Below are positions 12,501 through 22,832 of a DNA stretch of 64,000 nt, in pieces. The stretch lies in assembly GCA_024220505.1 (NCBI GenBank), contig JAKZZE010000001.1, positions 806,001 through 870,000 of the forward strand. Reading direction: 5' to 3'. The translations under genes were made by a program, and so were the position numbers. Position 1 is the first letter of the stretch. Every line of letters begins with the position of its first letter. The notes below the pieces were generated by a model. The model did no database searches. It saw only the letters and a program-made list of their open reading frames with translations, and was not told where the DNA came from. This stretch comes from Rhizopus arrhizus. Its lineage: Eukaryota; Mucoromycota; Mucoromycetes; Mucorales; Rhizopodaceae.

Positions 12501-14209
12501 TAATTTTCTTGCTCAAGCGTTTTGATTCTCAAGTTCAATTCTGCTTCGTTTTCAGTAGTTACATCGCGTAATCTGATTTTAAATATTACTATATGCATAC
12601 AACAAAATGAATTTACTTGTAGTTACTACCTAACTAAAGCTTCTTTCAATCTTTCATTGTGTCTTTCCAATTGAACCACTTCCAAAGGTATTCTTTCATT
12701 ATCTTCTTGATCTCTTTGAGTAGGTGATTTGTTAAGTATATCAGCTTCCTGCTTTAATATATCCAAATCAATACTAATCTCCTCGATCTTATCCTTCAAT
12801 ATCTCCGTCTCTTGCTGTAAACTCTCGGCTCTTTCTTCAGCCACTTCTTTATCCAAAGTCAGCATCTCCATCGATTCAAGCAAATCATTGTATTTAGATT
12901 CATATGTTTCCTTTTCACTGCTAACTTGCTTTAATTCTCTTCTTGCCTCACGCACATCCTTTTGAAGCTCTGAAATTTTATCTTGCAACTTATTACGAAG
13001 CGTCAAGAACTGTTCGGCTTCTTCTTTAATCTTTTCATGTTCTCGAAATCTTTCTCGATCTTCATTGCGCTTGATTTCTAAAACCTTGAGTTTGAATCGA
13101 AGTTCTTCATAATCTTTTAATGATACAGTCTAATATAAGAAATGTTTTAGATTTTGGAATCAAGTGTTATTCTTTATTACCTGTTCTGATTTACTGATAG
13201 GTTTAGTAGAAGCTAGCGATCCATAAACAGGCTGGGGTCCGCTTTCTTCTATTTTGACTTGTTCAATTTCTTCTTCCAATAGCTCATCTTCACTAATCTG
13301 CTCTTCATTTTTATCTTCTTCTGATAGCGATTCATCTTCAACAAGCTGTGGTTCCTCTTCCTCGTTCTCTTCTTCGGATTCAATAGATTGTTCTTCTTCA
13401 GACTGTTCATCATCTTTTTCAATAGATATAGGACTTGCTATCGTAGTAGCATTTGTCATGGTATTATCACTATACATTGTATCGAAATCACTCTCATTGT
13501 CATCGTCATCGTCATCGTCATCATCCTCAGGTGTAGAGGGAGCAGTGATAGGTCCTTTTATTATGGCTATAGGTCTTCTTAAGGTACTCTGACTGGTTCT
13601 GATCGTACTTTGGCTTGTCCTTATTGTACTCTGACTGGTCCTGATCGTACTTTTGCTTAATGTGGGTGTTACTGTCTTTCTGAGAGACGGTGAAGAAGAA
13701 TCCCTTTTGCTTACAATCGATTTTCTCCTTTCAGGCACAACTGATTTTCGCTGCTCGATAATCGATTTCGGCCTATGCTGTGGTTGAGGAACTATGGGTG
13801 GTTCAACAATTGATTTTCGTCGCTCTACAATCGACTTTCTTCTTTCTGGTACAGCTGATTTTCGTTGGGGTACCATTGATTTTTTTCGTGGACTCGATTT
13901 TGTTGACTATACAAATATATAAATACACAAGAATGGTACAAACTGTATATTTACTTCAATGATTTTCACATTAGTGGGCCTAGTAAAGACACCATGGTTT
14001 GTTTTACACTCAAAGTATCTTTTCCCTTGAACTACACCACTATTTTTGCCTTCTGGTTCATCCAGTTCGACGCCTACCCATTTCCCGGTTTGAAAACTTG
14101 TTGTGCCAATATATTTAATTGTGCCAGCAAGTTCATTATTGACCAAGACTCGAGAGTTAAGTGTAAGTTCTTCTTTATTATTAAGTGATTGTCGTTTAAT
14201 ACTTGACAT
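9590..14209 (-). CDS. DCTN1: Dynactin subunit 1 (p150Glued)
   Basis: Eleven minus-strand exons: 14209-13955, 13906-13181, 13129-12630, 12572-12481, 12426-11690, 11639-11167, 11113-10993, 10940-10721, 10670-10534, 10476-9787 and 9733-9590. They join in phase to 1,364 residues (human p150 is 1,278). An N-terminal CAP-Gly domain (about residues 18-84; GKNSGVVQGKRYF, HGVFTRPTNVKI) binds microtubule and EB1-type tails. A basic Ser/Lys/Arg region with repeated RRKSIVE and STIRTSQ units and then a Glu/Asp-rich tract follow. Next come long coiled coils (about 330-560) and the conserved inter-coil/coil-2 region, where APWIQRASDIKAE matches the dynactin p150 signature. It is the dynein-binding arm of dynactin. 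All introns are 44-60 nt. The neighbouring gene cluster includes the p24 subunit. Confidence 0.92.
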
Positions 14210-14240
14210 AGTATATTAGTTGAAAGAGGGGGGTATAATC

Positions 14241-14246
<6 letters not shown>

Positions 14247-14279
<33 letters not shown>
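14247..14279. repeat. Poly(A) tract, 33 nt
   Basis: 33 uninterrupted A on the plus strand, which is poly(T) on the sense strand, 38 bp upstream of the dynactin p150 ATG. T tracts are common promoter elements in fungi, so a nucleosome-excluding promoter tract is a reasonable reading, but only the homopolymer itself is seen. Confidence 0.8.
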
Positions 14280-14282
<3 letters not shown>

Positions 14283-14604
14283 AGAGAAAGAAAAAAAATT
14301 CACCTGTGCTTAATTGCGCGGAGGTTGATTTATGGATTTCATGAAATTTCAGGTCCACGGGATCACCCTATTTGAGTTGGGGATGCATTTATGTTTATCA
14401 CAAATAAATATAAAAAAAGAAAAGAGCAAGTAAAAAAGTTCACTTTTTTTTATTTAATTAAAGATGATCAATATTACATAATGCACAAAAGAAAGTTCCT
14501 GAAGTGAATTAGCAAGGAACACTGCTGGCAGTCTAGATCGACTATTCTTGTGATTTGAAGCAAACGCCGGCCTGTCCAATAGAAAACAACGACTGTCGAA
14601 AATA

Positions 14605-14880
14605 GTAATTTAGATTGCTTTTAGGAATGTGGCTGTAATATACGTTGGCTGTTCTGTTTGTTTTATGTTTACTACAAAAGGTGGTGAATGTACATCTGTT
14701 GACGCCAAAAAAATTGTACAAAAAGGGGAAGGCGTAGAAGTCCATGTCACTGGTTTATCTGCAGCTGTGAAGAGCTATGATGATGAAAGGCGTCATGTGA
14801 GGAAAACATTTAGTAAGGAACATTACAAACTTTATGATCTTGATCACAGAGGCTCAAAAAGGCAAAAATATAGAGAGTAA
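14605..14880 (+). pseudogene. Unrecognised open fragment, probably decayed
   Basis: A plus-strand open frame whose first convincing residues are AFRNVAVIYVGCSVCF and which ends at the TAA of 14878-14880. Its charged C-terminus (SYDDERRHVRKTFSKEHYK) looks protein-coding rather than random. No ATG opens the frame, a stop lies just upstream, and I recognise no family. It may be the last exon of a decayed gene or transposon protein. An 11-bp inverted repeat (ATGCTATCTAT) flanks the following 14.91-14.97 kb stretch. Confidence 0.25.
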
Positions 14881-15152
14881 AATCAAGGAATAATAAACAT
14901 CACGAGTATGCTATCTATTTGGATTAACAGAGTGCACTACTATAGCTAAGCTAAAATTAAGCATATAGATAGCATCACAATTTAGTTGGATACATTAAGT
15001 ATTTTAGGTAAAGTTCAAGGCTAACGTCAAACACGATTGGACAGATACGCGCAAATCTTCAAGAAAAATTTTATTGAAGGCGCAAAAAAAAAAAAGAAAA
15101 GTTCCTCTGCTCACATTTACTGCATTTAACTTTTTTTTTTGTTCTTGTTTAA

Positions 15153-16189
15153 ATGAAGTTGATTGCATTTACTGATAAAACAAATGAAGGTAATTATAAC
15201 ATCAGAAAACATAACTTTTATATTTATAACATGAATTAGACGTGGATAATTTAGTGGAACTTCATTTACCTTGTCCAAGATCAAGTAAAAAAAAAGAATT
15301 GAACTTATCTTCCCAAACAAATATAGATGATTCTACTTTATATTAGGTAGAATTGCAATTTATTTTCACAATCACTTAAATCAGCTATTCGAAATACAAA
15401 AAGTAACTGGACCTGGAAGAAAAAGCGCGTGGCTCATTGATAACACTATTTACAAAGGTACAAAAGAAAGGACAATGATGAGGATGATTTATTGAATATT
15501 ATTAGATGGAGCGGTTCGATTTATATCACTCATGGACCCATTGTTTATGTGTTTACCTATATTTGAAAAAGCAGCAGAAGATAATCGATTCCGTGCATTG
15601 GATGATATATTTACTAGAGAACATGTTATTATTGAAGGAGATAGCAGTGAAATGGATATACACAGATTGACAAATATTATACAAAAAGATCAATTAGCAC
15701 ATATTTGTGATATAAAAGATGTTGGAATAGAAGTTTATAGATTAAATAATGAACTAGTACTCAATTGGCTTGAAAAGAAAGTAAATCGACTATTAGTCAA
15801 TACCAGTTTTATAAAAATGTTTGAAGAGACAGGATTGGATAAAGAACATTTAAAATTAGAAGCAGTTTATTCAATTGCAAATTATTTAACAAGAGAATGG
15901 TTTATAAAATTATTAAACAGATTAGGGTAAAAGCAATACTATTTTTTATTCTTATTTTATTTACTTACATACAAAATACAGTTTAGAAGAGTTAAAAGAA
16001 GAAATTGGTTTAACAGAATACGCTACAGATACATCACCAGCTTCATATTTTAAACGAACAAATTATGATGAAAGAATGATGGATAGAGATTCTCCTGCAA
16101 AGAAAAAAGCACCTGCAGTTCCAAGAAGTTTGGCAAAAGTAAATACTAAAGGAATGAAGGCTCTCACAAGCTTTTTTACAAAAAAATAA
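15153..16189 (+). CDS. RNASEH2B: Ribonuclease H2 subunit B
   Basis: Exons 15153-15189, 15240-15284, 15347-15457, 15506-15926 and 15982-16189 join to 273 residues. VELHLPCPRSS, followed by QLFEIQKV and GPGRKSAWLIDNTI, then DGAVRFISLMDPLFMCLP, follow the Ydr279/RNase H2B triple-barrel and helical domains. The C-terminus KGMKALTSFFTKK is a PCNA-interacting (PIP) box, as in the human subunit, which ends with a similar motif. The subunit is a structural part of RNase H2, which removes single ribonucleotides and R-loops from DNA. Small first exons are supported by exact phase matches (1, 1, 1, 2). The stop lies 40 bp from the stop of convergent cyclophilin. Confidence 0.88.
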
Positions 16190-16229
16190 AAGCTTTTTAT
16201 TTTTATTTTTATTTTTGCGTTGTTTCAGT

Positions 16230-16937
16230 TTATAATTCGCCACAGTCTGCGATTACAACCTTGCTTTTGACTTTACCACTAGCAGAACCAAGAGATTCAA
16301 TCTTCTTTACGAGGTCCATACTTTAAAAAAAAATTAGGCACGCGCGTCTCGGATTATTCTCTTTCACTTACTTTTTAGTAACTTTGCCAAAGACAACATG
16401 TGCACCATCCAACCAAGAACAAGGGACAGTTGTAATAAAAAATTGAGAGCCATTCGTATTGGGGCCAGCATTAGCCATGGATAACAATCCAGGTACATCG
16501 TGCTTCAATTTGAAATTTTCATCGGCAAATTTTGCACCTAATAAGAAACCGTTTAGAATCAATGTTTTATGTATGTATATATATGCATAGATTTGTTTAC
16601 CGTAGATAGACTTTCCACCAGTGCCATTACCTTCAGTAAAGTCACCTCCTTGAAGCATAAATTGTGGAATAACACGATGGAAAGCACTGCCTTTGTATCC
16701 AAAACCCTTTTCACCTGTACAGAGAGCACGGAAATTTTCAGCAGTTTTGGGTACAACGTCTTTGAATAACTCAAATTCAATACGCTAATATGATTGTTAA
16801 TATCGTTTTCTGGTAGACATTTTTTTATTTCTTACACCAGCAGGTTGACCATCAATGCTAATATCGAAATAAACCTAAACCAAACCAATATTTATTTATT
16901 TTCTTTCTTTTTTGCATGTGTGTATATTTACGCCCAT
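16230..16937 (-). CDS. Cyclophilin A-type peptidyl-prolyl isomerase
   Basis: Exons 16937-16932, 16874-16836, 16784-16601, 16537-16372 and 16320-16230 give 161 residues, the normal length for cytosolic cyclophilin. The sequence runs [36 protein letters not shown] (catalytic Arg and Gln), [28 protein letters not shown] and VVIADCGEL. All cyclosporin-binding and active-site residues I know are present. It catalyses proline cis-trans isomerisation in the cytosol and nucleus. The first coding exon is only six bases (ATG GGC). There is no signal peptide or organelle leader. Confidence 0.95.
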
Positions 16938-17300
16938 TGTTAATGTTTTTTTTTTAGGTAAAAGAAGAAAGAACGCAAGATTTTTAAAGGGGTTTTTATC
17001 AATGCATTTTACGATACACGTCATATTTTGCATAAACTCGAAACATGCGCAGTTTAAACGAGCTTTTTCCCATGAAACTTAATTTTTTTTGTATGAGGTC
17101 CCATGAAGTTTAAATAAAGGATTCGTTATTTCAACCCCCTAAAATTACGATCTGGGCTAACTTCATACATAAAGTTGAAAAACCATTCGCTCAAAATTTA
17201 GTGCACTTTCAAAATAAAAATTTGTACTCAGAAAAATAAAACATCGGACGTTTAAATTAAAAATGGTGTATTCGCGACATGCGCGACATGCGTGGATTAT
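16938..17300. other. Intergenic, possible transposon flank
   Basis: About 360 bp between cyclophilin and the Tc1/mariner remnant. A short tandem GCGACATGC duplication lies at about 17274-17290. Two related 15-nt stretches beginning CCCATGAA lie near 17069 and 17100. Terminal repeats for the transposase remnant could not be identified here. Confidence 0.35.
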
Positions 17301-18485
17301 CTATTGGTTAAATGGGTTTGGGTTAAGACAATCCTCAAACTTGGTTGCAGAATATTTGCAAAATCCTTGAAAATCACTGTAAATAATTTGATTGCAACTA
17401 TACCTAATTTGCTCGGTCAATGTTTCCTCTTCGATCCATTGTTCTCTCTTCAGTTTGCTCTTGCAAACGGACCAAATCTTCTCGATTGTGCTGAGTTCTG
17501 GGGATAGGGCGGCAGGTAGACGCAATCGTAACCGTGGCTTTCAATGTATTTTTAGATATTGGCATGCTTATGAATAGGCATATTATCTATTACCAGATAA
17601 TGTCTATGTAGCAGTTCACGGCGATCTGTAATATCTAAAACATTGCTTATAAAATTGGAATAATGACCGGTGGCCGTGCCACTATTTATCGTTCCCTGCT
17701 ACTTTTGTACTTCCAACTGTCTTTTTTTTTTTTTTTTTTTTTTTTCAATAGTCTTTTAATCAAGGTTGTTTTATATTTACAACACCGTAAGGAGAAATGG
17801 CCACCAAAATGGTTGTCAGCTTTGCCTTTGTTTTAGGCACTTTTACAATAACATGGATTCCTTCTTTTGACCATGAAAAGTTGCGTTTCAGATTCATATG
17901 GAGGACTACTTCATATATGAATACACAGTTGCTCGTGAAAATCAAATCAGTTTCCATCTATCTTTTCACCCATATATACCGCTCTTCGATCTTCCCAGGG
18001 ATATTTCTTTCAACAGGTTGTAAATGGGGGTGTTTGAAGATGATTCAACAAACTTATAAAGCTGTTTTCTTTGTTATTTCTAGGTTTCCGAATTCGATAG
18101 TCAACACTTTAAGCATGTCATCTAACATAACAGAATAAGCATTTTCATTAGCCCATCTGATCAAAAATCCGTATGATCGTCAGCTAGAACAGATGGCCTA
18201 TTCACTAGTCTGCTACTACCAGCTGATCTTTGAGTATAATCTTATGGGACCTTTGCATCCTTTTGCCACCCAGCACTCTGTCGTACGCACATTAATATTC
18301 AGCTCGAAAGCTGCAGCACGAACACCCATTCCTTTTTCTTTGTCAAGCATAAAAAGCTGCTCCTTTTCGGCATCCTTGTAATGTCTGTACGATGATTTTC
18401 TCTCTCCAATTTCAGCCTGAAGTTCTTTCTCAGACAACTTCTTCTCATTCTCTTTACTATCTTTCTCAGGTGTTTTCATGTCCAT
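17301..18485 (-). pseudogene. Tc1/mariner-type (DDE_3) transposase remnant
   Basis: Read on the minus strand, fragments appear in the order of a Tc1-like transposase. First is a helix-turn-helix stretch at 18485-18216 (QLFMLDKEKGMGVRAAAFEL). Next is the first catalytic block at about 17957-17760 (MNLKRNFSWSKEGIHV, ISPYGVVNIK). The second-Asp block follows at about 17640-17520 (HYLVIDNMPIHKHAN), and the Glu block at 17525-17301 (SPELSTIEKIWSVCKSKLKR). The blocks lie in different frames with stops between them. The residue at the first catalytic Asp reads Tyr (FIYEVV). A 24-nt T run (17722-17745) interrupts the body. It is dead and cannot supply its own transposase. Confidence 0.8.
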
Positions 18486-19473
18486 GTAAGTAATAGCATA
18501 TTTCTTTCAATTTCCTTATGCTCTTCCATCTAAAGAATGGTTAAAACGGTATAGCACTGTATCTTTATGGCTGCGGGGTCATGACGTATAAATAGGCAGC
18601 CTTTGTTTTGTTCGGATTATCATGAAAAGATGGGCGTGTTTGCGTTGACTTTAAACCTAGCTGAAACGCTATCTCTGGTTTTGGCTGACAATATCTTTTT
18701 ATAGGTCAAAGGCTATCTAGGTTGGTACTGGGCCACGTAAAGCAGCTACATCCTATTGAATTGTATATTGTTTCTGTACTAAAAATGTATAAAACTCTTG
18801 ATCAGTTCATGTGTACTTATTCATAAGCACGGCTACTAACACTGTATTCCCTTGAAATAATTTACTTTTCAAATCTGAATTTTTTAATGACAAAGAGATC
18901 TGTTACTTTCTCGATTTCATAGAAACTGATACTGTCGATATGCAAACATTAAAAGTTTACCTAATAAAAAAAACAGCTGCATTGGAAGAGCGAGTGTAAG
19001 TTTGGTAGTTTCTAGTAAACGGTCTGTCGCTCATACTTTACTTTATTTAGCCTGCGTCTTCTGCATCTGTTTGCCGCTTTGAAATGCCTTTGGCTGCTCT
19101 ACTGTAACTGCGACGCGACCTGTACAAGGTAACCACGACCACTTAGCAGCAGTAGGGATTACCGGACGAGAAAAAACATCCCTTGGGCACCAATCGCCCG
19201 CGCCCGGCGCCTGTGATCTTTGCCCTCCCTTTAAAAAAAGCGAAAACGAACATGGTACTCCCCATCCTAGCATGATGATTCTACCCTGTCACAAATACAC
19301 AAATAATAAAAAAAAGGATCGATTTTTAATATGTCTTCTTCAGGGTGCGAATGGGACAGCTGGTAACACTGAATATTTTTTTTTCCTCTCTAGGTTTCAA
19401 AGTTGACACTGACATTCCGTTTACATTGAACAATAAAAAAATAAAGTGTTCATTGTCACTGATGAAAGTCTCA
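18486..19473. other. Gene-free spacer with a GC-rich island
   Basis: No gene is recognised. The 220 bp at about 19051-19270 are clearly GC-richer than the surroundings (runs such as CGCCCGCGCCCGGCGCC). They carry a 76-codon open frame on the minus strand with no known motif. Subterminal-like GGGACA words occur from 19347 onward as the Fanzor element is approached. Confidence 0.4.
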
Positions 19474-19555
19474 ATTACAGTTAAAGAAACTAGGTTGGGC
19501 CAATGAAAAAAAAATTTGGTCAATTTAAAATTGAATTGGGACACGGTTGCCAAAA
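19474..19555 (+). repeat. Left terminal inverted repeat of Fanzor element
   Basis: 82 bp from ATTACAGTTAAAGAAACTAG to GACACGGTTGCCAAAA. It matches the reverse complement of 22750-22832 throughout, except for one indel and one substitution in the central A/T run. It includes an internal palindrome, CAATTTAAAATTG. Confidence 0.9.
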
Positions 19556-19999
19556 TGGGATACCAATGCGAAAATGGGACAAAGGAGAGACAGAATGTTA
19601 GTTTTTTCTTTTTTTGGACGAATAATAATTGATTTAAAATGTTTAATTCACCTTTTTTTGGAAAAAGGGAAAATGGAAATCGGACAAAGCAGTAATTTTT
19701 GAAACCATTGCTTAAGTTATGAATATTCATCTTCAAAATGGACAGATTTACTTAGCCCCCGTATAGCCAATTACATTACCTGCCAGTCTATTAGTTAAAT
19801 AGTCAAGAAAAGCATATGACTAGTAATTACGCTGGATCGTCACAAGCTATAGTTTTGAGATGCTCCAAAGCAATTAATCAGTTTTGCTACTGTTATATAT
19901 CAAAAAACTTTCATTGGTCATTAAGGATTTCAATAGAAAGTAACAGAACTTGAACTAATCTATAAACATTTATTTTCTTTCTGAAGCTTATAATAGATA

Positions 20000-22669
20000 A
20001 TGAAGCGAAGATATAAAAATGATCCCACGAAGAGCTCGTCAACAAAAAGAAAGATTTTAAAGAGTAAGTACCAAAATAACACATTGCGAGGTATCATTTT
20101 CCTTACTTTTTTTCAAGAAGTCAATTCTGATAATATATCAGTTACATCTGCTCTGACCACTTCAGTTGCTTCTGGTTCACAAGCTTCTACTTCACAGGCT
20201 CCTAGTGCTCTTCCTCCTACCTCCAAAAAGATACAGAAGAAAATAGATAAACAACTTGCTTTGCAGGACTTTAGAATGAAAACAAAAAGCAATACAGAAA
20301 AGACATGTCCTTCTTGCGGATTGCATACTCACTCAAGATCATCATCCAACCTTTGCCCAAAAAAGAAGCAAAAGGAGCCATCTCACAATCCTGATGAGAA
20401 AAAGGAAACCTTTGCAATCAAATCCTCCTTAAAAAATACATGTACGGACACAAGGGTTTATGAAAAGATTGCTTCAGTAGTGACCTACACAACCAAAGCG
20501 ATCCACGTAGGCTCACTATTTATGAACTATATTTTTTTGAAGCTTTTAAACAAGGGAGAAAAAGTGCCAATTATTGATCATACCCTTGTCTATTCTATTT
20601 TCACTGTTGTAACTGGCAATGGCAAAAAAGTCCCTAAATACTGTCAAGATTACTTTGTTGAATTTTGCAACGAATGCCAAGTCAATGAAACAACTCTGCA
20701 ATCCCTCAAGAGTATTGGATATTCGTCTGTTCTGTCTATTATGTGTAAACAATATGATGTACTCATACGCAACCATGTGTGTGAAAATCATGAAAGGAGA
20801 ACAACCCGCTTTTTTCTGGAAGCTTTTTCAGACATGTCTTCTCCCTTCTATTGCAAAGGATTATCAGTTGCCCAAAGAAAAGCACTCTCTCACTATGTTT
20901 ATACATTAAAGCAGAAACAGCAATCAATATGGCCCTCATCTTTAGAAAGAAATCAATGTTTAGAAGAAACCATAGGGAAGATGAATGCATTATGGAGTCG
21001 ATATCAGACAATGAACTGCGATGCGGAAGACCTGTACTCCAAACCTCATGAATTCTTCAAATGGTTTTTCTATCTTCAGCAAAAGATAAATGAGAAGGTG
21101 TATATTATGGAAGATAAACCATCCACCTTTGCCTCCAAGTCCTACATTTATAGGAAGTTAAAAGAACTCACGTTTACTTCAATACTCAATAGACGAAGCT
21201 TCAAGTCTTTACAGGAACAAGTATTGCAAAGCATTAATTCAAAAATACCACTAGTGCTTGGGAATAAATTAGAGAAGCTTGAGCCCCATTTACCTGCTCT
21301 TTTGAAATTTATTACAAGTATCCAGTCTAGAATTGAAGATGGAACATTCACGCCTGCTAAATACACGGATCGGCAAGGCTATCGCTTTTTTTCCATCTTA
21401 CCTGTATACTCATTTGCGATGAAGTCAATACAAATAGATACCCAAGCTTTCTGGCGACTGTTGAAGCAATCTGGTATTGAAAATATCCCAAAAGGTGTTA
21501 AAGATAAATCGGCTCTCTCGGACTTCTACTATAGGCTTTTTAACTTTTCCAAAATGGGATTTCGAACTCGAAAAAGCCTTTCAGAGGGGAAAAAACAGTT
21601 TCAGTAAGTTAGCTTAGTTGAATTGAAAAATAAGAAACTTGATCTAATCAAGTTATACATAGAAACGTTATATATACCGATGGGTATTCGATTTCTTTCC
21701 TTTTTTCTAGAGTGAGGAAGAAAAAACAAATAGATACTCTACTGGGAAAACAGCCTGAGGACTTCCTCGAAGATATTGAAAATGGCTGTGAAATTTGGGG
21801 AGTAGATCCTGGTGTTGCCACACTTGTAACTGCCGTCGATACATCCGGAAGGCAAAGGACTACAAGCTTGGACGAGTACTATCATCTGTGTGGCTATAAT
21901 GATGCGAATTCTATACGAAAAAAGCATCAAGAACAACACAAGGCTCAGTTTTTGAAATTTTCTAATTTAAGCTCGTTGAAGACATCCAATATGGCAGAAT
22001 TTTTAAAAGCTTGCAAAGAAAGACTAAGTTTATATGACGATATTACAAGTTACTACAATGAAAAATCTTGGTAAATAAAAACATGATTTTTTTTACTTGC
22101 TTACTTGAGCAACATACAAAAATCTGTGTAGGTCGTCAAAGCTGAAGTTCAAATGCTACATGAGAAAACAAAAAGGTGTTCATGAGATCTGTAAGCGCTT
22201 CATTTACGGTAGTGCCAAATACGATGAAAAAGCAACTACAGGCGTAAGCACATCCACCAAGAAAGATAATAGATACTATCCTTCTGCTCCCATTGATCAC
22301 GAAAAAAGATCCAAGAAAACCATCATTGCTTTTGGTGATGGTATGTTTGGTTCCAGCCTCCGTGGAAATAAATCTGCTCCTGTGCGGATGATTAAGAAGG
22401 CTTTGAAAAAATATTGTGGAGAGCAGCTTGATATTTGCATGGTGGATGAATATTTAACAAGCCAAATCTGCAACAAATGCAAGACTAGAAACGTAGACAA
22501 TGTTGTGACAGCCAAATCAAAACGAAGAGTACATATGGTATTGCAGTGTAAGCAAAACAATTGCAATATCATATGGAATCGTGATATCATGGCTGCTCAT
22601 AACATACTGGATATATTTTTATTTGCTGCAAAAAACAAAAATCAGCGTCTTGATGCCTTTGTGCGTTAG
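20000..22669 (+). CDS. Fanzor-like RuvC nuclease (eukaryotic TnpB homologue)
   Basis: Exons 20000-20063, 20118-21603, 21711-22070 and 22132-22669 give 815 residues with no internal stop. Near residue 90 is a zinc-knuckle-like CPSCGLHTHS motif. The middle 450 residues are helical and unrecognised. The C-terminal third shows the split RuvC fold: EIWGVDPGVATLVTAV (RuvC-I, Asp549) and IIAFGDGMFGSS...RGNK (about 701-717). The rearranged RuvC-II glutamate of Fanzors is in VDEYLTSQICNKCK (Glu743), the zinc ribbon is C750/C753/C776/C781, and WNRDIMAAHNI is RuvC-III (Asp788). This order and the shifted glutamate identify Fanzor, known from published work on a chytrid and other eukaryotes to be an RNA-guided DNA nuclease. 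The first intron (54 nt) is in frame and stop-free, so its retention would yield an 833-residue form. All catalytic positions are intact. Confidence 0.9.
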
Positions 22670-22832
22670 TTAGATCCCAGTGGCCAGCTTTCCGTGTGAT
22701 TGATATGACTCTCTCATACTTCTGTACAGTGTAAGTTGGACAAGTTTTTTTTTGGCAACCGTGTCCCAATTCAATTTTAAATTGACCAATTTTTTTTTTT
22801 CATTGGCCCAACCTAGTTTCTTTAACTGTAAT
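22670..22832 (+). ncRNA. Candidate guide (omega/f) RNA locus at element 3' end
   Basis: The 163 bp between the Fanzor stop and the right end of the element contain no frame. In TnpB and characterised Fanzor systems the scaffold RNA is transcribed from this end of the element, and its guide reads into flanking DNA. By that analogy the guide here would start at about 22833. This is inference from position only; no conserved scaffold structure could be verified by eye. Confidence 0.3.
22750..22832 (-). repeat. Right terminal inverted repeat of Fanzor element
   Basis: 83 bp, inverted relative to 19474-19555. The central homopolymer is one base longer than in the left copy. The near identity of the two ends implies recent insertion or conversion. 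Confidence 0.9.

Larger units (their letters stand above)
19474..22832 (+). mobile_element. TIR-bounded Fanzor-carrying transposable element, apparently intact
   Basis: Two nearly identical inverted repeats, 19474-19555 and 22750-22832, enclose 3.36 kb containing one spliced gene. Its product is a Fanzor-like protein, the eukaryotic relative of TnpB. The 5' leader (19556-19999) holds repeated GGGACA-type words. The 3' segment after the stop is only about 80 bp before the right repeat. No transposase gene is present, so movement would need a transposase from elsewhere or another role of the Fanzor protein. A clear target-site duplication is not visible; the triplet TCA at both outer borders is a weak candidate. 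The element sits in a TE island next to a dead Tc1/mariner copy. It is intact at the level of repeats and reading frame, which suggests recent activity. Confidence 0.85.

Noticed and set aside
13254..13592. Serine-rich plus-strand frame opposite dynactin p150
   Set aside because: Shadow of the acidic Asp/Glu region on the other strand.
19326..19736. 136-codon minus-strand frame across the left repeat of the Fanzor element
   Set aside because: Lies across the terminal repeat and is composed of F/L/K-rich low-complexity sequence; not a gene.
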